The position numbers were made by a program, and so were the translations under genes. Source: Rhizoctonia solani (lineage: Eukaryota; Basidiomycota; Agaricomycetes; Cantharellales; Ceratobasidiaceae). From it: 64,000 nt of DNA. The stretch spans positions 1,922,001-1,986,000 of the forward strand of contig NC_057370.1 of the NCBI RefSeq assembly GCF_016906535.1, written 5' to 3'. The notes under the pieces were generated by a model that saw only the letters and a list, made by a program, of their open reading frames with translations, made no database searches and was not told the origin of the DNA. Positions 12,981 to 25,118 of this stretch are shown one piece after another (positions within the stretch are counted from its first letter, which is position 1; each line of letters starts with the position of its first letter).

Positions 12981-15243
12981 TTAAGACACCCAGACTACAC
13001 GTGAAACCAGTCAGCGCTTTTCGAGATAACAGTTTTAGTAGCACTCACATGCAATCGCAATGACGATGTACAGTGCACAGCACATCAGACCTTCCATGTA
13101 ATTGGACTTGCCATCCATGATCAACAAGTTGACCAAGATAACGCTGACAAAGAGGGAGACGGTCTAATGCCTTAACGTTAGTATGCCACTCAAATAATTG
13201 CGTAAAATCCCCTTACCTCAAAGTCAGCAAAGTAGAGAGTTAGCTCTTTTCCGATGACCCATGAAACAATCACAAGGAGCGCTAGGAGATCGGGGTTAGA
13301 TTACAGTTAAGAAAGCATTTGTATTGTAACTTACGAACTACGAAGGCGGCAATTTGCTACAAGTTCATTCCAGTTAGATTTGATTCTACAAAGGAAGTAA
13401 TAACGTACGATTGAGCTACCAACGCTGATACCAATGGTAAGCTCCAGTTTGCCCTTCATTGCCATCCAGACTGAAGTGACATGTTCAGCTGCGTTGGCCT
13501 ATGAATAATTATAAATACTCGTATCATTTCTAAAAAGCAAGCTTACTCACCACCAATGGCAACAAAATAAGACCGATGAATCCCTTGGGAATATGATACT
13601 TCTCTGCTGTTTCTTCGATTGATCCGACCACTGCAACGGAGGTTTAGAATACTTGTGATGAACCGTGAGATTGATACGTACAAACATCTGCAGTAAACGA
13701 AGTGAGCACGGTGATACCAAGCAACCTATAGCGATAGGTTAGTACGTTGCAGCTGAAGCTAGATAATCGGTAGACTAACCAAGTGGCACCGCTAATAACG
13801 CTCATGTTTGGCTCCTCTGGCTCGCTGTCCTCGTCGACGGGAGCAGCGAACAGGTCGGCGTGCGACTTGAGCTGAACATCTATAGTGTTAGTAGGACCTT
13901 CTTCCGATCTGGTTGTATCGCTTACTTGGAAGTACAAATAGCTGACGTAGACGATCAATAGGACAATTGCAGTACCACGAGAGATGAGCAACAATCCGTT
14001 ATGAGAACGCTCATTGCCTCCAGGAGCATCGGTCTCCATGAGAGTCGAGATTGCATTGGGAACCGGAGGATTGGAAGGGTGTTGTTGACTGGAGTGGTAC
14101 GCGGCAGGAATCACTAGGGCTAAAACAATGTCAATTAACAAAACCTACTACTTGGAAACTGACGTCACGTACTGATGCATGCAAGAGTCATCAACTATGT
14201 CACTGATTAGTATTTGCAAATACATTAACCTTATTTACTCACGGATGAGCCACTGTAAATTGACAAAGGATTAGAGCCCTTGAGTACGAACACTAGGCGC
14301 GGACTTACGTTTGAGCAGCTGTAACTCGGAAGTTCTGTTCATGGAAACGAATACCACCTGAAACAACAGAATCAACATCGGCGAAGACCCAACATGCCCG
14401 AGCAGTGCAGGCGCTTACCGGCCAAGAACGACATCCCGAGCACAAGCAATAGGTTTGATAAGACTGAGCCCAGCATCTAACGTCACAACCACATGGTCAG
14501 GCTGTGGGTTCTAGTGATGCAGGCTAAATATACCAAATGTACTTACGGAAGTCTGGACGATCCTGAGTTCGCCTATACGTAATGTTGCGTGTCAGTTACC
14601 AAAGACTCCGAAAATAAAAGGACAGGCTCCTGCAGCGTCTATCGAGCGGATCCTCACTCACCCTGAACCAGCGCGGCGATCCCAACGATAATTTCGACCT
14701 ACGTGGTTTGCCAAACTTGGTCAATATAGATATCCAATCACATAAGTTCTCACGACATACAGCGTTACCGAATGATGCGTTCAACAGACCACCCAGCGTC
14801 TGTCCAAGCCTCATTGATAGTTGTTCGGTTGCCTCGCCCAAGAGCTGTAATGATTCAATTGAGTCCTCCACGCCGTATCTTTCGCTGAATCAACTGACCT
14901 TTGCAAGGGGTATAATCCCGATGAAACTAAAGGCAAACCTGAGGCCTGCATCCCACTCGAGTTTCTCGGAAATAAGTGCCAATGGGATGAAAATAAGAAG
15001 GACATTGAACCAGGAGCCCAAGAGAATAAACCTGGAGGATTCGATCCACCCAGGCTCGCCTTCGGCCACGATTACTTCTTTCACTTTTTGAACGAAAGAT
15101 CGCTCGCGGGCATGGCCATTGCCATTCGCTAATAATGGTGTAGATTCGACTGTCATTGGATGAGGAAACGGAAGGGGAATATGGATCAACAATCCGTTAC
15201 GAGAGGTATCGTCACCCGGGTTATAACACTCACGATGAGACAT
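12981..15243 (-). CDS. vacuolar Ca2+/H+ exchanger (CAX/Vcx1 family)
   Basis: Antiporter that loads Ca2+ into the vacuole. It has ESTPLLANGNGHARERSF near the N-terminus, then TM segments. The first c-type repeat is LLGEATEQLSMRLGQTLGGLLNASFGNAV. A long cytosolic loop follows, with Pro/Ser (SSQQHPSNPPVP) and an acidic stretch (DEDSEPEEP) before the second half. It ends YMEGLMCCALYIVIAIAFWVS-like at 12981. The start may be ATG at 15156 (MTVES) or ATG at 15243, spliced by a GTGAGT...ACAG intron to the same frame; I prefer the second because the splice signals are ideal. About nine short introns. Confidence 0.9.
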
Positions 15244-17506
15244 CGCCTTAGCAGTGGAAGGAGCTTGGCGACAGTTACGGTTGTGGGGTCCTGAGGGGGA
15301 GGGGCGTATTGTGCAAACCAATCTCAACTGCAAGCGTCCGCCTCTTGTACTGCCGAGTTTCCATTCGACTTTTCTACTCTTTTCTGTTTATGGACACGTG
15401 ACATCCTCCCGGCTAGTCACGCCGTGACTCGTTGTCATGGCCAGTTCTCTTCGGCCTCTTTATTCTTCCACTATGACCCCGCCATTTTTGGTTTATCTAT
15501 CTGGGCTTTTGTGGCATTCCATTTTTCATGTATTCCGGTCTTTCCGCAAAAGCAACGTGAGTAAATAAGTAGCATTTAACCACAAATATCGTTGAGTTGT
15601 GGCCAAGACCACACGGGTGTGCGGAGTTGGCCCCACAATGCGACGGGCGGGTCTTTAGGGAAGCAGTTGATATTATGGGTCTTGGTACAGTGCTCCTCGC
15701 AGTCGACCACGTCCGCCCAGCAACACAGCCAATAGTCAAAGGAAACATCTACGTACAATACACCTATGACATATATATGGCAGTGTAAAGGCGACCGAGG
15801 CTACCTTGCATTGAACCTACCTGGAGAAGGCTGATGGCCAAGTCGTAAGACAACCCGACCGGTTGGTCTATGTTACTCGAGCGATACGCCGGACGCTTGA
15901 TCTTCGAGAGGATTGCCGAGGCCGAGTGCCTCAGGGCGCCGACCCAGAGGCGGACCCCAGGCACGGGAGTCGACGTAAAGAGGCTGTAATGATAGAATAT
16001 TCGAATTAGTACATGCCACCACTGCATATATTCCATTATGTAGATATGATCTGGACTTGTATGTCTGCTTCGACACCCTCGCAGTCAAGTGAGTCTTTGA
16101 ATTGTTCTTTTTCGCCGGCTATACACAGCATTGAGGTACCGCTGTACTAATATATACCGGATTAAGCACCCGGACACCTCCTATGTTCCAACTAGGGTGA
16201 TTAGTGCGCATACATTGTAACTGCAAGGCTGTCTGACTCTGTAGTACTATCCTCCGGTAGAATGCTCCTTGGGCAGTGTCACCTGGGCCAGGGCGCGCGA
16301 GCAGCTATCGTTCTCAGAAGCGGTTTCAAACTAGACAGACGTCACACCTATTAGTAAGTTAGTCGAGTGTGATTTCACTGGTATTTTCACCGCACATGTG
16401 GGCACAACGAGTTTAACCTCCAGAGTGTTCTAACGGTTTCGGGTTTGAGCCAAGCAAATTGAAGAGAGCTGAGCCAGCTGACTCTGGATCTGGGACCAAC
16501 TCCTCGACCTCAGTAAGTTCAGTACGTAACCAACACATTCGTGACCACGCTATGTTCAAAAGTATCATAAATATGAGAAATATGTTTCCGAAAAGTGCCT
16601 TGGCTCAGTAGGATGGAAGTTGCTATATATCAGAGTGTCAAACTCTAAGATGGATTACCCACAGAGTCCCCTCACCGCCAGTAGTTCCTATCTTACCTGC
16701 ATAATCTACACTACATGATCGAGGATCCCTTGAAAAGGGGATGCCAAGCACATTCATTCCGACGGAAGCGTTAATGCGGTGCTGAGGTATTACTTTCACT
16801 GGCTGGAAGGCCTTTATGGTTCCTGGAGAATGCAGTGCACTACTAAAAGCGGTATTCCAAGTTCTGCTCATAGTTGTAAACCCTATAATAATGTTCTGTC
16901 ACGTAGTTTGCCCATTTATCAGACCACGGGCGCAGTATCGGAAAATGAACTACGATTCCTTCACTTAGTTGAAATTGATAATATCAATTTGGCGGTCCTC
17001 AAAACAATACCAGTGACGACAGAGGCTGGATGAGCTCCAACATATGAGCGACTGGTCGTAAGTGGTGGAGTGATTGTAACAAGTAAACCGAAAGAGCAGG
17101 AATGACCGTTGTGACTGTTAGTCGTCACGCTCAGGTGCCCCGTACACGGCTAAGTGATGCAATTATCTCCAACGAATACGCAGAGTTCTGCGTCATCAAG
17201 GATCCAACACAGAATATGTTTTGCTCCAATTTTTAGTGTGGGGTAGTATGTAATTTGTCCTCAAACAAGACACACCGGAACATTCCCGCCCAATGTTCTT
17301 GTTTTAAATATATAATTTGGATACAAAATATAAAATACCGGCGATTTCTGATCCATATGGGCGCATATATGTACAGTACCATCGAAAATGACGTCGAAGA
17401 AATCCACTTGAAGGAACTTCGGCATGTGGCTGGCATTGAAAAATATTTATTCCGCGTTTCATCTGCTCAATTGCGCAACCGACAACCACGACAGCCACCG
17501 TCTACA
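15244..17506. other. 2.3-kb gene-poor region with orphan coding-like pieces
   Basis: No recognisable conserved gene. It contains an E-box CACGTG near 15405 and a near-palindrome GTCACGCCGTGAC at 15416-15428. A possible plus-strand first exon runs from ATG 15438 to a GTGAGT at about 15558 (40 codons, hydrophobic core). A minus-strand coding-like island at 15.58-16.04 kb is listed separately. From 16.1 to 17.4 kb the sequence is A/T-richer and only short chance frames are visible. Confidence 0.5.
15578..16036 (-). pseudogene. orphan exon-like island, unrecognised
   Basis: The minus strand has an open, GC-rich block (about 15990-15823) starting after a TCATTACAG acceptor-like site and ending in CAG followed by GTAGGT. 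It encodes VPGVRLWVGALRHSASAIL and a further 30 residues without a stop. Past a possible short intron a second open block ends in WSWPQLNDICG-stop at about 15578 and contains five cysteines and many Trp. The two blocks could be the last exons of a small gene or the remains of one. I do not recognise the family. No good upstream start is visible, so it is called a possible pseudogene. Confidence 0.3.
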
Positions 17507-18955
17507 ATGCCGATCCATACATCTGTCACGCTTAACACTGGTGCTGAAATGCCCACAATCGGTCTCGGAACATGGAAGAGTGCTCCTGGAGATGTTGGTA
17601 AAGCTGTCGAGTATGCTCTCAAAGAGGCCGGCTACCGCCATATTGATACCGCGTTAGTATACTATGATTATACCCGATCGATAAACCAGGTTGACATTTG
17701 GCGGTGTAGGTACGACTACCGCAATGAGGCTGAGGTTGGACAAGGGATCAAGGTATGTACTAAATATATGCGCTCAAGGCTCGGTACTTACATCCACACA
17801 AGGCCTCTGGCGTCCCGAGGAGTGAAGTAAGCTTCTGATCTAAAGATAAGGGCTGAATGTAACGATCTGACATGTTATCAAGATTTTTCTGACTACAAAG
17901 CTCCCTAACACACCATGGTGCCGTGCAAGAGGCGCTAGATGAGTCTTTGTCCAAACTCGGCACAGAATATCTTGATCTTTGTGAGTAAATGCTAGGCATC
18001 GCGGCTTTGAGATGTATTGAACGTTACTTTAGGGCTCATGCACTGGGTACGTTTCACAGTTTGTTCCCGCTAAGGCTCATGATTCCCTAACTTGCTCCCT
18101 GGTCCTCAATAGCCGGCTCCTATGAAGGATGGTGAGTGGCTACCAGCATTAACTTTATCAGTGGTAGCTCATCTGTGCCTAGGCAAGGCTGATAAATCGC
18201 TCGACTGGCTCGACGCCTGGAAACAAATGGAAAAAATCTACGAAACGCAAAGAGACAAAGTTAAAGCCATCGGTATGCACACTCCCTTGTTGGCATCCAG
18301 CTCGAATTCACAGAAGCCCTATCGCAGGAGTCTCAAACTTTTCTGTTGAGTTTCTTCAACGCCTCTTGAAAGAAGCCAAGTTGTTCCTGCAGTGAACCAA
18401 ATCGAGCTCCACCCGCAAGTCCCAGCCAACTCCCCTATCATGACTCCCATCGTATTGACTGATCCTGTTGCAGATCTTGCCCCCAGACGGATGTGATTGA
18501 ACTGTGCCGCGAGAATGGGATTGCACTCACCGCGTACTCTCCTTTAGGATCCGATAACTCGCCACTTCTCACCGGTAAGAGCTTATCATTCATTATTGAA
18601 TTGCGCCCCTCATGTGTGATATGTTACACCAGACCCGGCCGTGACCAAGATAGCAGAGGCGCACGGCGTGCATCCTGCACGTATTCTCGTCTCGCTCTGG
18701 GCCAATACCAACGGCGTAGCAGGTGAGTGCATGTCACGTCCACCTTCTGCGTCTTTACTGATCTCAGTTGCGGCGCAATCAGTTTTGCCCAAGTCGATCA
18801 AACCTGCACGCATTGCAGAGAATAACAAGGTCGTGGAACTCGCACCTGAAGAGATTGCTGAGCTCTTGAAGATTGAGCAGCGCAGCAAGTTCCGGGCTTG
18901 CAAGCCGACCTGGACCGGTTGGGGGACCCTCGGGTTCCCAGATGTCAAAGAGTGA
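17507..18955 (+). CDS. NADP-dependent aldo-keto reductase (Gcy1-like glycerol dehydrogenase type)
   Basis: Cytosolic (beta/alpha)8 reductase of aldehydes and ketones. The start [16 protein letters not shown] is at 17507. The catalytic set is visible: Asp and Tyr in IDTAYDYRNE, Lys in LTTKL, His in LMHWP. Then come [22 protein letters not shown] and an NADP-binding end ([10 protein letters not shown]). It ends [12 protein letters not shown] at 18955. Seven or so introns. One (18415-18473) seems to use a GC donor (GCAAGT). Near 17908-17913 two bases appear to be missing, because the usual NTHHGAV reads out of frame there. Family and active-site assignment are firm; the substrate is not. Confidence 0.88.
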
Positions 18956-19239
18956 GCCCTGAGCTCTTAATACGTTGAACTTGGTCGAACAAATCACAAA
19001 CTTAAACACCAAGACGGCGTAGTATAGATAGTACTAGTAAATTATAACCATGGGTAGTGAATGTATATTAACAATGTAAGCCCTCATGACACGGTCGTTG
19101 CGCCTAAGCGAAATGTGCGGTGTACTGGATACAGAAAATTAAATCTCAAAAGAAAAAGGAAAAACTCTGAAAACAAAACAAAAACAAATGGAATGAATAA
19201 ATCCACCTAATCCATTGATCAAAGGTCTAATCTTATATA

Positions 19240-22200
19240 CTAATGTTCGTGTGTTTGAGATGGTGAAGTTCGGCCCTTGAGACGTAATGACCGGCGAACG
19301 GCGGCGGGTATTATCCGTAAGCTGCCCTTTCGCTTCTGACCATCTTCGTCGTCGGATAAACCCTCGATCCGTGCTCGTTGTCGCTCGCTAATGTTGCTCT
19401 GCATTCTGCGAATAGCAACACCACCTTCCTCTGCGGAAAAGTCGAACCCGCGGTTGCCGGTTGAACGCATACCAGTGGACATGTCTGTTCGGCTACCAAG
19501 CGAGTGTAACGTTGGCTGGCGAGAGTGCGTGCGTCGCGGAGGGTACGAATCCGCGCTGGCTCGGACTTCGGCTTGTTGTTCCGTAAAGTGGCCGCCGAGT
19601 TTGGGGTGATGGGCAACATCAACGTTGGGATCACGCGCACGGATGATACGCATAATATCGATGTCGTTCGAGAACTCGATCAAGCGGATAGTCTTGGAGA
19701 TGTAACGAGGAGCAAGGGCGAGGCAGAACGCAATGGGGATCCCAAACCAGAAGTACGCGGAGCGGAAGAGGTAATACGTATTGCCGCTAACGACAACATG
19801 TCAATTGAATCCATAGCGGGAATCAAATTAACAAGGACTTACTATGCTGGAGTATAGAAAGCAGCTGGTCTGATCAGAGAATAAATTGCGGTGTATGCCC
19901 ACACGAGGATGACTCCGATCGTAACCGCGAACCAAACCCAGCCTGTCCAAGCACGAGTGTTCAGGCCGTTGAAGGCATTGACAGCCATGACGGTGGCAAC
20001 GACCATAGTCTGTCGAATAATTCAATGATGTCATCATAGGTATTGACAAACTTAAACTTACCGTTGAGAACTCATACATGCCAACATCGTAACCATCTGT
20101 ACGTGCGCTGGTGGATCTATATGCGTAGAGGATAAAGAAGAATATGACCGCGGACTGTGACAAGGCATCAGCAATGCTTTTACCAGCCCGCTTGGTGTGA
20201 CCGTACCTGATAGATACCATCAAACATATAGAGCGCAAACACACGAACACCAAACCAGCGACCTTCACGACCATACCGGTAAAGCTCAGGCAATGTAACC
20301 AAAATATCCGCATCTGCGACTCGATCAGTGACTGTCTCCTAAACGGCAATCCGTGTACTCACCAATATTGCGATCAAAGATACCGATAGCAATAACTGGA
20401 GCGATCGACCAAAACACATTCCAGAACAAGAGATAGGTATTCGAACACACTAAACTCTAGTTAGCGTTGTTGACCCAAACCGCCACGAATGACTCACTAT
20501 GTAGTACTCCATCCGCAATAAATTTGGAACCACCATAGGACCCAATACATACGATATTCTTAAAGAAGAAGTTGACAATCCTACAGAATCATTAGTCTAC
20601 TGCCACTCTTTCTCAAAATACACTTACATATTCGAATTTCGGACATACGACCAGTGCCCATGGACAACAATAGCCTCGTCAAGAATCGGAACTAGAACAC
20701 AATTAGAAACCCGTCCACGACCCGATGCAAAGAAAGAAAAAAAGACTCACCTGGGCAATCGCATAATCCGACGAGTTTACTGCCTGAAGACCTTCCTCTC
20801 CCGAAATACCCACACCACATCCGCAGCTTGATCATGCTCACGTCGTTCGCACCGTCTCCAATCGCAAGGGTCATCACGCCCAATTCGTCCTTGATCAACG
20901 GACCATCTGGGCCTTTTGGCGGGGCGAGACACGGCACCCAATAACGGCTTCACACCGAGTCGAAAGTTCGATCATCAGCTGGCGGTTCCAGGGCGCTTCT
21001 TCATCCATAGCCTGCACGAACGAAGTTAGCGAGCTGTGCGGTGAGAGGCAAAAAGGTACGGCACGCGTACATGAGTGAGAGCACCTCCATCAATACCAAC
21101 ACGAATCCTCCAGGTCGAGAACCATTACCTTCGGGAACGAGTGATGTCGCCGAGTGACCGAGGGACATTCTCCGCAGTGGCATACCTCGCCTGAAGGCGT
21201 CGCGGGCTCCTCGGTCGGATGCACAGCAGGATTATCCATGATCTTGTCATCAGGGAAAAACTCGTTCGCAGCCTTTTTCATTTGTTCGTGCACCGCAAAC
21301 GTATCCGCCCCGCCTCGCACAATAATCAAGTTGGCATCCTTGGAAATGAGGTTGGTACTATATCCAATGGCTAATATAAAAATGATAAGGACAAGTTGTT
21401 TCAGGTATTGGGAAATACGTACCAATGGCAGTCTCAAGTTTATCACCGGTAGCGACCCATACTTTGATTCCAGCGCGCTTCAAATCGGCGATTGCCTTGG
21501 GAACACCATCTTGGAGCCTGTCTTCGATTGCAGTGGCGCCCAATAACCGTAGGTCACGCTCAATCTGGTCCGAAACAGCCTCGATCTTTTCCTCGCGGCC
21601 TTCCAAAGCAACTTGAGCTTCATGGTAGCGCTCGTTCCAAGCTTCATATTCGTCAGGCGAGATGGTCTTGTAGGCCAAGCAGAGAGTACGAAGACCTGTC
21701 CAGATGAATGAGTAACGACGAAAAGAAAGTATCATTCAACGCACCTTCACTAGCAAAATAGTCCAAGTCCTCCCCAGTCTTTTGCCTTATGCTATCGTTG
21801 CCAGATTTGAGCCTCTCGAAAATAACGTTGTCCGCTCCCTTGCACATCAAAAATACCCTGCGGTCCTCGGGATCCATCTTGCGGACAATGACACTCATAC
21901 GTTTACGTGCGCTCGTAAAGTCCAAGACGTTCAAAAGCTCGAATTCTTCAACACCCGCAAACGGTGTTTGCATACGCATAATTTCGCGCTCGCGACCGAG
22001 GAAAATGAAGCCGGCGTCTGCAGCGGCTTGAACAAGCGCGGCCTCGTCGGGGGATTGAGCCTTGTATTCTAGTCGACCGGTTTGCTCGTTTGTGCCAGCA
22101 AGGACGGTATGACACAGTGCAAGGGTAGAAAAGAATCCGTACAGTTGACGCATGTGGCCATCATCGCGGGGAGACTCGATATCCTGCTTGAGCTGAGCAT

Positions 22201-24258
22201 TGGCGAATTTGGTGGTGGCTAGGGTGGGATGCTGGGCTGTTCAACAACCTGGGGAGCACTGGTCGACGCAGACCCAGGAGTGGACTCGTGCGAGCCACGA
22301 ACTTTGCGTGGTTGACCGGCTTCGGGATCATCGTCAATTGCGGTCGTGTCGGACGAGGGGCTCTTTTTGATTGCTGGGTTATCATCAGAGTCGCTCTCGG
22401 ATTCGGATTCTTCGGGTAAATCTTCGCCTTTGTAGATGGTGCCGCCAACCGAACATTGTCTGAACACCTAATCAACAATCGCGGTTAGATCTACAGGCCG
22501 TCAATCAAACAAAGACTCCAGGCACGAACCATGTTATTCTGAGTCAACGTGCCGGTCTTGTCTGAAAAGACATATTCAATCTGGCCAAGGTCATCAGACA
22601 AGTTCCATGAGCGGGCGAGCGTCGGAGTGTCATTTTTCGCATAATATATTTCTCGGTCAAAGTAAATAAACGCTGCCTGGCACGTTCGTACGAATTCAAT
22701 AGATCTAAACAATAGCGATTAGCGAAATGAGCTCGGAGAGATGGGTGATCGGCCGCCGAGACGGGGTCAGGTGGTGTGGTTACTCACATGTATAGGGAGA
22801 TGGGAATAACGTTCTGGAAGGTGATGAGGGCGTTGGCGAATGTCACCAGCCCGTTGATGCTGGGGTTATCATCCGGCTGAGTCGCAAAAGCCATCCAGTA
22901 AGCACCATTTCTGAACGCGCGCTTCTCGAGTGTGGAGTCGACAATGGCACAGACCACGGCCATGGCGGCTAGAATAATCAAGTTGATAAACCTAATCAAG
23001 TAATATGTCGTCAGACAAGATATCAGCGATTCTTGGCCAAACTTACACTTGAGGATTCATTTGTCGTTCAACTTTGCTCCGTTTACTGGGTGTACCACCC
23101 GAGTTCAGAACGATCTTAGAGTCGCCACCAGTATAGAGAACAATACCCGTGGCCCATCGTGTATTTCGAAGAACGGTCCCACGCAAAAAGACAGTCTGCA
23201 AATCAATCGGAGATTTCTTCCCGCTCTCAGTCACGACGGCGGCGTTGAGTCTGTACATGTTCACATCGGGAGCCTCGGCCTCGATTTTCATGGGGTTGGC
23301 CTGAACGCAGTCTTGGGCCGTGCGCAAATGAGTGAGCTCGGGAACGGCGTGACGGGACTTGAGATTGGTCTCGCCATCCAAGTTCTTGGTTTCGACATAG
23401 GCCACATTTTCCTCCTCGCTTGTCGCACAAATAACAATATCAGCAGCAAAGGCTTGGCGATCGTGAATCTTGACAAAATCACCGACTTGTACGTCTTCCC
23501 ATAGAGTAGGGCCCAGTGTGGAGCACCGGGATTGTCTTCAGGTGGTGGGAGGTCGTCAGGGTCGTTATTGGGAGAAAGCACGCTCATTTGCATTGATTCT
23601 GGGGAGCCTTTTTCGAGGTTGACAGCAGACGTAGGGGTGGATTCGGGGGTGGCGCTGGCGTTCTTTACTTTGCCGCGGCGGACAAACTTGGGAAGAGGCA
23701 CTCCTGGAACAAATGTTTTTTCCTTGTGTCGCATCACATTGTGGTTCTTGTGGTTCCCTGCACGTAACACATGCACAATCGAGTGGTTCACTTGCCGGTC
23801 AGACTGGTGTCGCTTGATGTCTTCATATCCGTCCTTGGCAGCTGTAATCGCAATGACCACAATCAGAGGCAGGAGAACAAGGCCGGGGAAATAGTGGAGA
23901 ACCGCGGGAAGAACTGGAGAATGGCAATGGCAAGGAAGAACCTGGGACCAATCAGCACAATACGACTCGCATGTAGTCGATCGACTCACATGTTGGCGAT
24001 ACGCCGAAACTGTTCGAGCAAGTTACGAGGAACAAAAGTCAGAACGGTGTACTTGGAGGTGACGACTTGATTAGTCGCATATTTGTTCTCCTTGAGTATC
24101 TTGCCCTTGGCGTCGAACATGTCCTTTGGCAGCTCCTGGTTGATGTATACATTGCGCGGTACTGCCGGTGGTGGGGCACGTGAGAAGAGGGACTCGACGT
24201 TGAAGTCGGCCAGTGCGCGATAGGCACGGGCAAATGCATTGGTGCTGCGAGGGGGCAT
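19240..24258 (-). CDS. P4-type phospholipid flippase ATPase (Dnf/Drs2 family)
   Basis: Moves aminophospholipids or phosphatidylcholine to the cytosolic leaflet at the plasma membrane, Golgi or endosomes. The start is [16 protein letters not shown] (24258), followed by [17 protein letters not shown] before TM1, and an actuator region with [10 protein letters not shown], in which P4 enzymes carry the DGET signature. The phosphorylation site is [15 protein letters not shown], the nucleotide-binding domain has [13 protein letters not shown], and [12 protein letters not shown] and [13 protein letters not shown] close the catalytic part. The tail after TM10 is basic and Ser-rich. A long acidic insert with [11 protein letters not shown] lies between the DKTGT and SPDEAAL blocks. 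The pattern and large inserts favour Dnf1/2. Several frame breaks (near 20816, 20830 and 23520) interrupt universally conserved motifs. Confidence 0.93.
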
Positions 24259-25118
24259 GATAGTGGGCCTGATGGCAGACGTATAGGTAATTTATTACAA
24301 GTACTGTCGCTATAGGCCAATAGCCCCACAGCAAGGGGCAGCTCGGAGAGGGAGCAGCAGAGGGAGAGAGTTGCCGTTACAAGAGCAGTCGTGGTCGGAA
24401 AGACAGTCCCCTGTAGTCAAATCCAGACCGGTCCCCCTCAAACCTCGCCTGAGCTGCGATGCCCATCGCCAAACAATTCTGCTGCGTCATCTCGGCCGCC
24501 GCAGGGTCCATACAGTTAGTCCCTGGGCGCTTACCACGTATCCGTACTCCCCGAGGGCAATGCATCAGTAGATCCTCCTAGAAACTATGCTCATACACCT
24601 CGAGTGCTATACATCTAATTGTATCGCTACACACCCAGCCTTTTTTTCTCTCAACCCTGCGCGCATATACTCACTACCAACACCTCAGAAAAAAGTACCC
24701 TATTTACATCCGGGAGCATCCCTGGAATGTGGAGGCTCATATCAACCCATCTCTGTCATCTTCCGAGCCGACCACTCGCTCCGTCCAGTCACTCCGGCTC
24801 TCTCCCGCGGGTCTTGCGGTCGCACCTCTCGTCTGAGATTTACACGCACTTCGTCTGACTTCTGTCCTTTACCACCATACGGTCCGAATCGCAATGAAAC
24901 AACAAAAGATGTGATATGAAACAACAAAACGAGATGTGATATACAAACAAGTGGAGTCGATACAAATAGAAGCAGTGCATATTGAGTTGCATAGGGAAAT
25001 TAAGCAAACAGGTCCGTTAATACCGAAGCCGTAGAGAGATCGCATATCATTATCATCATAGTACCAAGCGCATATCGTGCCCAAAATTACGAGCGATTGG
25101 GTAAACCCCTCACGTCAT
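24259..25118. promoter_or_regulatory. upstream region of the P4-ATPase
   Basis: 860 bp with no convincing gene: the promoter/5' UTR of the flippase and the 3' flank of the next minus-strand gene. It contains an imperfect tandem repeat at 24894-24942. The stretch 24590-24850 is rich in C and T. Confidence 0.45.
24894..24942. repeat. imperfect tandem repeat, about 23/26 bp, two copies
   Basis: Two adjacent copies of GAAACAACAAAA...GATGTGATAT; the second carries a small insertion (CGA). Too short for a satellite; possibly a replication-slippage product in the flippase 5' flank. Confidence 0.6.
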
